Shown piece after piece: positions 37,340 through 45,599 of a DNA stretch of 64,000 nucleotides. The position numbers and the translations under genes are program-made. Numbering within the stretch: position 1 is the first letter of the stretch; each line of letters opens with the position of its first letter. Under the pieces are notes generated by a model. That model had not been told where the DNA came from. It did no database searches and saw only the letters and a program-made list of their open reading frames with translations. The DNA lies in assembly GCA_015680685.1 (NCBI GenBank), contig MNCI01027083.1:1-64000 (forward strand). Reading direction: 5' to 3'. The DNA is from Gnetum montanum. Taxonomy: Eukaryota; Streptophyta; Gnetopsida; Gnetales; Gnetaceae.

Positions 37340-38350
37340 TTTGCAACCATCTGCAAGCAGCAGGGAATTGAATTATCAAAAGATCCGAAGAAGTTCCAGA
37401 TTGGTAAAAGAGAAATTGATTTCCTAGGTGTTCAATTAAGAGAAGGAAAGATTTATATGCAACCACACATCTTGCAAAATATTTCATAGTTTCCAGATAA
37501 GTTGGAAAATAAGGATCAATGTCTAAGATTTCTTGGTTGTGTGAATTATGTCTCAAAACATATAGATAAATTTAGTGATAAAACCACAGAAATACGCTGG
37601 TGCAAGAATCAAATTACTTTTGTGTGGACTAAGAAAGCTTCTGATCAAGTTATTCAACTAAAGAAGGAATGGCAGAATTTACTGTCCTTGAATCCTATAA
37701 TGAAAGGACCCTTTGTCCTTAATACAGATGCTAGTTTCGACGCTTGGGCTGTAGTGCTTCTAAGAAAAGGTTTGAAGAATCATGAAGAGATTTGTGCTTA
37801 TGCATTAGGTAGTTTTCATAAACATGAGTTGAATTATTGCCTGTGGAAAAGGAAATTTTAGCCATAATTAGAGGATTAGAGAAGTTTCATATTTATCTTG
37901 TTGAAGGACCATTTATCCTTAGAACCGATTCTACTAATCTCGCCACTTTACTAGAGAGAAAAATTTCTCCATCACCTAAGCTTCAATGCTTTGCATGGTG
38001 GCAATTCCTATTAGCATAGTATCAGTTCTCAATGGAAAGAATGGGAACCAGTGGATAATCCCCAAGAATGTAATGAGGATTATTTTGCTATCCAATTAGC
38101 TTCAGATTTAGATGTATCAGAAAAGTCTGATGTTTCAGAATTTTCCACAGAATCAAAAGAAGAACCGGTCGACAGAAACAATATGATGCAAGGTGTCGTG
38201 GATTTTAATATTTCTGATGAAGAATGATTTTCTAACATATCTCTTGGTGAAAATGAAGCCCTAGATCCAATCATGGAAGAAACATGGGAAGATCTAGAAA
38301 AATGGATAGAAGACAAATCATATTTTTCTGAGATATCAGATCAAGAATGT
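37340..38350 (+). pseudogene. Caulimovirid RT C-terminal part, RNase H and acidic linker
   Basis: It enters in the RT thumb region (IDFLGVQL at about 37,410, then LRFLGCVNYV at 37,520). RNase H follows: TDASFDAWAVVL at about 37,727 with the first catalytic Asp, VEKEILAIIRGLEKF at 37,840 with the Glu, and RTDSTNL at 37,920 with the next Asp. Part of the last motif is decayed at 38,010-38,050. A shift in frame falls at about 37,840. An acidic stretch then runs to about 38,345 (DVSEKSDVSEFSTESKEE near 38,110) with one stop. Direct linkage of RNase H to a protease-bearing frame is not the standard order. Confidence 0.75.
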
Positions 38351-38352
38351 AA

Positions 38353-38916
38353 ATGGATACTGAAGATGTTGACAAAGATCCAAGTGTATCATTAACATTG
38401 GGATGCAAGGAGATACTACCAAAGGCTGGCACACAAGAAGATTCATCGTTAGATGAAGATTTGCCTCCTAAAATAGTTCAAAAGGTACCACAGTTCCTGA
38501 TCACACCGTATCAAAAGAAGTTTCCTGTTCAGAAGGAAGTCAAGAAGGCAAGGATTTCAAAGAAAAAGGTACATCCAGAACTACAACACCAGACTAAACA
38601 TTTGTTATCTTTACATAGAGTATTGCTCATCCCTATTAAAGTTGTCGTTTATGGAGATAAAAAGTGGCATAAGTATCAAGCATTTACAGATACTGGTGCA
38701 ACGCTGAATTTTTGTCATAAGGAAATTCTAGAGAAGTGGGAAGAAAACCCTAAGCCAGTCACATTGGAAACAATGAATGGAACAAGAATTTTATCACACT
38801 TTGATTTTAATATTCCAATTTCACTTAATGATGAGTATGTAGGCACAACCAACTTTGTGCAAGTTTCAGAAAGTGGATTTGATATTGGTTTAGGAGAAAT
38901 TTTATGGATAGTATAG
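38353..38916 (+). pseudogene. Caulimovirid aspartic protease region
   Basis: 187 codons open. Residues 1-45 are acidic, 52-85 Lys-rich, and 113-116 are DTGA, the retroviral-type protease active site (38,689-38,700), followed by a hydrophobic beta-rich region. The protease would cut the viral polyprotein. A frameshift near 38,900 moves the reading into the next frame, where the sequence continues without a gap in sense (MDSIGPYTIG). The active-site triad itself is intact. Confidence 0.75.
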
Positions 38917-39362
38917 GACCCTATACTATTGGACCAGACATGGTAGTTTGTTCCCCTCCACTTCAAGATCCAAGACCTAAAATCATAATAGGCAGAATTC
39001 CAGCAGCTTTACAAAGGAATAAACATCCTCAAATGAGGCAGTTTCAGAAGAATCCAAGAATATTAGAAATTCTATCTCAATATGAAATAGAAGAAATGGC
39101 AAGAGCTAAGTATAAACATTTACAACAACTAAAGAGAGCACATATCAATCTCAACACTGAAGAAAGTCAATTAGTGCCTTGTTTTGAATTATTACAAGAA
39201 TGTTGTTGTGAACATCCCTTAGAATTTTGGGATAAAGATAGCCCTGTAGCTTATATTCCTATTGTACATAATATTCTAGTTCAGAGTAAGCAGATCCTAA
39301 TGAATCCTGTAGACACAGAAGAAATGGGATGCCAAGTTGAAGAATTCTTGAAGAAGGTTTGA
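38904..39362 (+). pseudogene. Caulimovirid protease-RT connecting region
   Basis: 152 open codons that overlap the previous frame at the start and the next frame at the end, so they are pieces of one former polyprotein. The middle is helical and charged (EEMARAKYKHLQQLKRAHI). ECCCEHPLEFW near residue 110 and the PVDTEEMGCQVEEFLKKV end match the run-up to RT in gypsy and caulimovirid polyproteins (an E...LL..G.I..S.S motif follows). Confidence 0.65.
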
Positions 39363-39720
39363 TTAGACCCTCTCAGTCTAATTATTCATGTCCAAGTTTT
39401 ATTGTCAAGAATCATGTTGAAATTAAACAAGGAAAAGCTAGAATGGTAATTAATTATATTCCTCTAAATGCTGTTACAATCGATGTGAAATGGCCTCTAC
39501 CCAACAAAGAGAATCTGATTCAGAAAGTAGCAGAGAAATCATATTTTAGCAAATTTGATTGCAAAAGTGGTTATCACCAAATCAAGATTTGTGAAGAAGA
39601 TGTGCACAAAACTGTATTCAGTATGCCGCAAGGATTGTTCGAATGGATAGTCATGCCATTTGGATTGAAGAATGCACCCTCTCAATTCTAGCACAGAATG
39701 GACATAGTATTTGGAAGGGT
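39359..39720 (+). pseudogene. Caulimovirid RT N-terminal half, cut before the YxDD box
   Basis: It shows IRPSQSNYSCPSFIV, then ARMVINYIPLNAVT, KFDCKSGYHQIK (the first catalytic Asp), TVFSMPQGLFEW and MPFGLKNAPSQF, in the right order and spacing for fingers and palm. A stop follows at 39,689. By about 39,720 the frame has become movement protein, so the metal-binding YxDD block, thumb and RNase H do not follow. The first half of this RT is not present in the fragment at 37,340, and vice versa. Confidence 0.8.
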
Positions 39721-39723
39721 CAA

Positions 39724-40407
39724 GGACACAATTATGTACATTTGGGTCAGTTAGATATAATGGTAAGCCCAAAATTCAATTATGACATAGGAGTAGAATA
39801 TGTGGTAACTTTGCTTGATAGCAGAGTAATTGGTGACGGTATTAGTCAAGATCCAGAGATCGCTTGGGAGAAAGCAAAAATTTGTCAGTTTCAAGGAACA
39901 TTGGATTCTGATGCTTTGTGTGCTATCCAACCAAATTATCAATTAGCTTTGGTTGATGATTATATAACTTTTGCTTTGCTGATTTGCATTGAAGTACATG
40001 GTGTGGAACTATTACCTGGTTCAGTCTATGCAGTTGTAGTAGCTAGAGGAACTTTCCAGTTATCAAATACTATTTTGATGAATCACAAACTCAAATGGGA
40101 AGTTCAATTTCCAAAAGGAAGTTAGCATTTTCTATAATGTGGAAGAAGTATTAAGACACCAGAATATATTCAATCATTCCCAAAGATTCAACATTTATTA
40201 CAAGATCAAGAGTTTAAAATGTATGCGAAGCCTAAGTTAATATGGAGCCAGTATCCAATGCAACAGTTTTGTAGATCTACGGTTATTACCCTTGAAGCAA
40301 TTCCTTTAGTCTTACCACCGAGAAAGTTATCTAAAAAGGGAAGTTCTTCAAAGTCTCAAGAGGTACACTATACAAATTTCAACATAGAATTAATATGTTC
40401 CAACTAG
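39724..40407 (+). pseudogene. Caulimovirid movement protein (30K superfamily)
   Basis: Movement proteins of the 30K type pass virus through plasmodesmata. The frame from 39,724 shows HLGQLDIMVSP, then LLDSRV at about 39,815 (a D in the position of the conserved Asp motif), a core of beta strands, and LALVDDYITFALLICIEVHG at 39,945-40,005. This fits the caulimovirid version by pattern. The N-terminus is missing because RT is fused directly to it. Past the stop at 40,125 the same frame continues with further stops to 40,407 and a KLSKKGSSSKSQ-type basic tail. Confidence 0.6.
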
Positions 40408-40784
40408 CTTCCTACAGACAAGTTGGAGACAGGAGACTATTAAGTGGTGGAAGATGGCCTCGTCAGGCTGCTTATTCTATGATAGCTTCCAGACAAGATC
40501 CTCCTCCAATGCATGCAGACTATAGTTATTTCTTAGAACACTCCATCAGTAGTGGTACTGATCAGCAATCCAAAATTTTCTAGTTGAATTATCTCATCCA
40601 TTGGACATCATATGCATCTCAGCATATTCAGAATGTCAAAGATCATTTAGAAATAATCGAAAGTTTTGTAGATCGAGTTGAAGACCAAGTTGGAGAATTA
40701 TCAAAGAAAATGACAAGACATCTTGCTACTTATGAGCAAATCCAGAAAGATCGAGAATCACTTGTCAGCAACAAAGGCAAGTGA
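40395..40784 (+). pseudogene. Coiled-coil segment between movement and coat proteins
   Basis: One stop at 40,581 splits an otherwise continuous frame. The first part is R/Q-rich (RRLLSGGRWPRQAAYS). The second, 40,584-40,784, has a clear heptad pattern (HIQNVKDHLEIIESFVDRVE) predicted to form a coiled coil. Many caulimovirids carry a coiled-coil virion-associated function, either as a separate ORF or within the polyprotein; that assignment is an inference from position and pattern. Confidence 0.5.
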
Positions 40785-42100
40785 GCGAAGGTACAATCAA
40801 GTTCCATGAGATTTTCACTCTCGAAAATCAAATGAAACTACCAAAAGTTTTTGCAAAAGCAACTAGTCCTCATCCAAGTCCTCCTTGACAAGCTTGGCAA
40901 ATAATCCAAGTTGATGCTCGAGATAAATCTTTGTTAGAAAATATGAAACGTCTTATGGCGGAGCAAAAAGGAAAGAAAGCTACAAAACCACAACCTTCTA
41001 CACCTCAACAACCTGAAGATGACGATTTCAAGATTGCTAAATCTGAAGACATAAAATTAGAACCTAAATCTCCAAATATAACTTCTGAAGAATGTCAACA
41101 GTGCATCATGATGGCAAGGCGTCAACCAACTAGACCATGGCAATGACCTCCAATTAATCCACCGCCTGCATTTTCTACGTTCCAACAATGGTCAGCATCA
41201 ACTATCCTAGTCATCGACATTGATTATCTACCACCTAAAGAGGTACTTCATACTCTTAGATTGTGGATAGATCAATTAAGAATTGCTATGAATATTTTGA
41301 ATATTGATGAGAGAACCACTATAATTGGAGCATTCACGTGAGCTTCAGGAAAAATATATCATTGGTTGGAAAGTGCAACAACTGAGCAGCAAGAGCAAAT
41401 TCTGCAAACAGGTTTACAAGGAGTCTTTGTGGCTTTAGTTACTGAGTTTACTGTTGATTTTATCTTCAAAATTAAGATTTAAGGATAAGCTATTGCTTAG
41501 TCAAAGAAAGTTGAATGATTTAAGGTATTTTGAGTAGTTCAGTGTTGAATATGGAAATGAAGTGTATCGCCTAGCGTTACACAGAGATCAAATGACCAAT
41601 CATTTATATTTGGGAAGCTTACCTACTAAATTAGGTCAAATGGTTTTATATAAAGCTATGGAAAAGGATATAGATTTAAGTTTAACATATTTTACAAATG
41701 TTGTACATATGGTTAGGCAAGAGTTGCAATTTTCTTGTTATAATGTATCTCTATAAAGATTGTCACCTAGTGCTAAAGTTTGCTAGAATCTAGATGGAAT
41801 AGATTCATTCGGACCTCCAGCCCAAGCTCCCTCAAAACATCCAAAAAGAAGGTTTATTCACAAGAAAGGATATCCAAGGTACGCCAAAAGAAGATGGTCA
41901 GCCAAGTGCTCTTTTAAGCCTAGTAGAAGAAGATTTTTCACCAGAAGAAGAAGTGGTCCAGTCAGAAAGAAATCTGTCACCTGCTACACTTGTAAGTGAT
42001 AAGGTCATTACGCTTATGAATGTCCCGACAAGCGAACTAAGGAGAATGGAAGGTTAAAAACTTTCTTTGAAGCATATCCAAAATGGTATCAAAGCATTGT
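40785..42100 (+). pseudogene. Caulimovirid coat protein with CCHC knuckle
   Basis: A Pro/Lys-rich acidic-basic N-part at 40,931-41,146 is followed by the capsid core in broken frames (WIDQLRIAMNILNIDERT at about 41,265; ALHRDQMTNHLYLGSLPTKL at about 41,570) and an Arg/Lys-rich arm at 41,840-41,960. The zinc knuckle spans 41,982-42,023 with spacing C-x2-C-x4-H-x4-C; two of the x positions are stop codons. Coat proteins of this family end with exactly such a basic arm plus knuckle, which binds RNA. At least three frameshifts are present. Confidence 0.7.
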
Positions 42101-42104
42101 TCGA

Positions 42105-42760
42105 AGAAGGAGAATAGCCTCAAAGTGAGCTTTGTAGAGCAAGTGACTGCATCTACGATCCAAAATGGCCACATTGGCACAAAGCTAAAGGATCATGCTG
42201 GTATGCCTTGGAATGGCATGCAGAAAGATTGAAAGAAGACAGCATCATGATACTTGCTGAAACCCTGATTGAACGAGGACATAGGTACTTAAATCCTCAT
42301 AGCTTTGGAGCTTTATATTGGGATTTAATGTAAGAACCTGTATAAAAAAGAGTTTCTATTTGTTCATAGTATTATTGGTAAATGGGTACGTGTTATGTAT
42401 CAACTCCTAATCTAATGCCTAGAGAAGTTCCTAGAACTAAGATGTTATTTAGAAGTGCTTCAGTTTTATGTTTATGTCCTAAACCCAATGAATCCCTCAT
42501 GGAATGTCCTACTCAAAACCCTATTGTTTTTGAGATAGCTGAATTACTCGATAAAGAATTCGAAAGCCAAATAAATCCTCTACCATCTCAACTCCCTCTT
42601 ACCCAAATTGAAATGTATGATAAATTTGGACGTTGTTATTTATATCCTCCTGATCTTCCATCTACCTCAACCTTCATCCCTGTTATCTCAGACTCTAATG
42701 AAGATCCAAGTCCCTTTGAAGAAGAAGATTTGCTAAATATATGCTATAGGAATTAGCTGG
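42105..42760 (+). pseudogene. ORF remnant downstream of the coat protein, unknown function
   Basis: 42,130-42,330 can be read as a Cys/His/Trp-rich segment (YDPKWPHWHKAKGSCWYALE), then a stop at 42,330. From 42,382 an open frame of 124 codons follows, with PRTKMLF near its start, LCPKPNESLMECP in the middle, and an acidic end (SDSNEDPSPFEEEDLL) that runs into the left arm of the palindrome. I do not recognise the family. The position between coat protein and the presumed primer-binding site suggests the last ORF, or a part of the polyprotein, of one viral component. Confidence 0.4.
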
Positions 42761-43255
42761 GAGTAAGTCCGATCGCTAAAGGCTCCATCTTGAGAGCGCC
42801 GAGGAGAGTGCGCATAGTTGATGTTGAGCTGTAGTGTCATATCATGGATTTCATGTGGCCTATTGAGTCCTCTGGATCATGTATTATATAGAAGTTGTTA
42901 CATTTCAACAACCCTTCTAAATTTCATTATAATCTTAAACAAGCCCTATGCATGCTAGCCGTGGCTCGAGGAGTCACACCCCAAAATGGTATCGGAGAAT
43001 TTTGGGGTGTGACTCCTCGAGCCATGGCTAGCATGCGCAGGGCTTATCTAAGATTATAATGAAACTTAGTAGGGTTGTCAAAATGCAACAACTTCTGCAG
43101 ACTACACAATCTGGAGGACTCAGCAGGCCACATCAAATCCATGATATGACACTGCAACTGAACATCAACTATGTGCACTCTCCTCAGTGCTCTCAGGACG
43201 GAGCCTTCAATGATCGGACTTACTCCCAGCTGATTCCTATGGCGTATATTTAGCA
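42731..43255. repeat. 525-bp palindrome centred on a tRNA-Met PBS-like motif
   Basis: 42,731-42,987 and 42,999-43,255 are reverse complements of equal length (257 nt each) with no indel. I count about 35 mismatches by hand, so about 86 percent identity, and about 30 of them are transitions. The 11-nt centre with its left neighbour reads TGGTATCGGAG (42,987-42,997). That is one base from TGGTATCAGAG, the initiator-Met site used by Caulimoviridae and many LTR elements. The inner arm ends are CACACCCCAAAAT and its complement. The arms may be the region just before the PBS in two inverted copies. Confidence 0.85.
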
Positions 43256-43544
43256 GAACTTCTTAGCTTAGGCAGGGGCCTGACTAGGCAACACCTAATC
43301 AAGAGACAAATATGTGCAAACCAGGCAACTCACGGAAGCACAACTCAAGATAATTCTTAAGACCTTGCAGCGAAGTAGTCGTAAAGCATCAAAGCAATAG
43401 CAGCTAAATAGTAGGTTAGAGCAACTAGAAAAACAATTAAGCAAAAGATGATGCAAAATATTTCACAATCATAATCCATGGTATATTATGCTGGAACATT
43501 ACAATGGACTTGCAGACTTGCAGACTAGTAGATGACTATATATC
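43256..43544. other. Spacer between palindrome and minus-strand ORF
   Basis: No domain. On the minus strand a TATATAG occurs at about 43,536-43,542. CAGACTTGCAGACT is a small tandem near 43,511-43,526. If the minus strand here is viral, this would be its leader or intergenic DNA. Confidence 0.35.
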
Positions 43545-44129
43545 TTAGTGACTTGCCCATATTTCAATATCTTCTTCTATAAATAAAGGTAGAAATATAG
43601 GGCGAATTCCTTTTTCCTTAATATCTAAAATTGCTTTTGTTTGCTTAATAGAAGTAGACATCCTAGCTGAGAATGTATTAGCAAGCTTATAAATAGCATC
43701 TTTAGGGATTTGCGGGAAAGCAACATCTTTATGCTCACCTTGCATAATGGAATTTTTCTTTTTCATAGCTTCGACAAAGGGTATAATCTCCTTTTGCTGT
43801 TTAGACAATTCATATTTTTCTTGAACTTCTTCAATTTGAGTACTGTTAGATCTAAACATGAACAATCTATGATAGAATTCTCCTTCTTCTTCTAATTATT
43901 CATTTAGATATTGTAGATATTCATTATTATCTGCTTCTTCAGAGCTTACTTCCATAAAAATATCATCTTCTTCATCTTCTAATTGTTGTCTAATCTGCAT
44001 CTGTAAGATTTGCTCTTGAAACCTTCTATTCTCTTCTTCCTGAATTAAACTTTTAGTATATTCATCATATACTGGATTACTTATATCAGTACAGAATCTA
44101 CTATGGGTTTCAGTAGCCAGTTCAAGCAA
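43545..44129 (-). pseudogene. Acidic, Gln-rich ORF of unknown family next to the palindrome
   Basis: The minus strand stays in one frame from 44,129 to 43,545 with a single TAA stop at about 43,894. The first part is Gln/Glu-rich and helical (RFQEQILQMQIRQQLEDEED), then strongly acidic. The second part has KYELSKQQKEIIPFVEAMKKK, then AIYKLANTFSARMSTSIKQ and the hydrophobic GIRPIFLPLF. CpG and codon wording are like those of the caulimovirid block. It faces the palindrome just as the last ORF of the plus-strand virus does from the other side. No known family recognised; a viral origin is inferred from position only. Confidence 0.45.
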
Positions 44130-44134
44130 TCTTC

Positions 44135-44205
44135 AGTCTTACAAAACATCCAGAAGAAGTTCCACTTTGAGCTCTTTCAAAACATCCAAAAAGAAGGTTT
44201 TCAAC
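44135..44205 (+). repeat. Short copy of the coat-protein basic arm
   Basis: 44,167-44,200 matches about 41,828-41,860 in the coat protein: TCAAAACATCCAAAAAGAAG is identical and the match extends both ways with few changes. A weaker second copy (CAAAACATCCAGAAGAAG) precedes it at 44,145. It is on the plus strand, opposite to the neighbouring ORF, so the locus is shuffled. Confidence 0.5.
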
Positions 44206-44770
44206 CATATAACCCATTTCACCTTTTCATGTCCATACCATGGATTATCTTTAATCATCTTTTTAATTTTTCATAGAAGATTATGGCAAGCCATTACCTT
44301 GTGGATAGTATTTTGTAACACATTTAATTACAACTCTATTATTTATTATGCATTCTATGAATTTAGTTGAAATGTAGGTAAGAACATTATCAACTATTAA
44401 GACATATGGATGTTTACATCAAGTGATGACAACTTCTTCAAGAAACCTAATAAATTTACATGACATAGAACCTTTAATAGCTCTAACTTCTAGCCAACAT
44501 GTAGTATAATCCATTATTGTTAAGATGAATTTGTGTTAACCTGATGATGATGGCTTAATAGCTCTAATAAAGTTAAGAATTCATTGTAAAAATGGTCAAA
44601 CCTCAATGATCAATTGTACATGAACTAAAATTTTAATATATCTACCCTTAAATATTTTGTGTTGTGCACATGTTTTCATTGTATTTTATGCATTAGTGAG
44701 CATAGTAGGCAAATAATGCCAACTTTCATGATTTTATAAATTAAGAAAAGATAGCGTAAATGTTCTTCAA
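44206..44770 (-). pseudogene. Tat/Ogre-type Ty3/gypsy integrase fragment
   Basis: On the minus strand the Cys pair region TMKTCAQHK lies at about 44,680, followed by IRAIKPSSSG and ILTIMDYTTCWLEV with the first catalytic Asp at about 44,525. VLIVDN with the second Asp is at about 44,400 and YYPQGNGL with SSMKN at about 44,300. The last follows the GNGLAES.NK wording of the Tat lineage rather than the Athila wording seen in element B. The catalytic Glu codon is lost, and stops are frequent. No gag or RT of this element is nearby. Confidence 0.6.
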
Positions 44771-44825
44771 TATGTAAACATTTTATTACATCATTGACTT
44801 ATTCCTTGTCTAAACACCTAATGAG

Positions 44826-45599
44826 AGATGAGTAGATCCTATGCCCAACTATATGAATCACAAGCATTTATGCATGATCCAGTTAAATTTCAAGGACTTC
44901 TAGGTTTGTACATACATTGGTCTAGGAGGTGAATCAACTATTGTAATCATTGTCTTCCTAGGTACACTTGTGAGTACAAGGGTATGGTTAAGTGTGATTG
45001 AGGCATATGATTTTTATCATTTTTATCATTTTATGTTCTAAGTCACCTAAGAATAAAGAATAAATAAAAAGATAATTAATTAAACTAGTTAATAATTAAC
45101 TAATCATAACATAAGCATCCATACCCACTTTTCATACACATTCTAAACATGTATAGTGCTACTGGGTTACCAAAAATTAAGCATTACTAGGATTAATAGG
45201 TGTTACATGTATGCTTGAACTAATCGTACTTATGTTTACTATGTAATTTATTTTCATGAATTACTTTAATTACTTAAAAATATTTAAGGAAATTGCTTAA
45301 AATATTAAATGCATAAAGAAGATTATTAATCTAACCCAAGTGTTGCAAAGTTTGATCAAAAATCTCATCTTTATTGCCACATACGCTAAAGTGCTCAAGT
45401 TCAACAATGTTTAAATAAAGATTAGTACACTTTTTGACTTCTACTATGGGAACTTAGAAAATATTCTAACTATTGGGAATAAAAACTGCAAGAACTTCAT
45501 TACAACTATGAGACTTGATGTCATATATGCAATAGAAGATGCATATTTATAGGCAAAAACAAGGTGCCCCATTGATGGGTACATGTCAAAAAGTCAAAC
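44826..45599 (-). repeat. B-type LTR, cut by element E
   Basis: Aligns with 16,420-17,200: GATGAGTAG start, ATATGAATCA, GATCCAGTT, GGTATGGTTAAGTGT, GAGGCATATGATTTTT in the same order. The TATA-like TATAAATATGC (minus strand) is at about 45,542-45,552. It ends at 45,599 where the LTR of element E begins; the missing promoter-distal end should lie beyond the E/F insertions, outside the window. Confidence 0.65.

Larger units (their letters stand above)
37336..42760 (+). mobile_element. Endogenous caulimovirid (plant pararetrovirus), permuted and broken
   Basis: The plus strand shows every core caulimovirid part: aspartic protease, RT, RNase H, 30K-type movement protein, and coat protein with a C-terminal zinc knuckle. 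The linear order is RT C-half, RNase H, acidic linker, protease, RT N-half, movement protein, coiled coil, coat protein. RT is thus split, its halves lie in reversed order, and the segment with the catalytic YxDD box is absent from both. Frameshifts and stops occur in every part, so nothing here can be expressed as a working virus. The genus cannot be assigned by eye; the single-polyprotein style recalls petuvirus-like or florendovirus-like groups. Confidence 0.8.

Noticed and set aside
42880-42895. TATTATATAG in the left palindrome arm as viral promoter TATA box
   Set aside because: The corresponding position in the right arm reads differently, so the motif may be a product of mutation; not strong enough to annotate.
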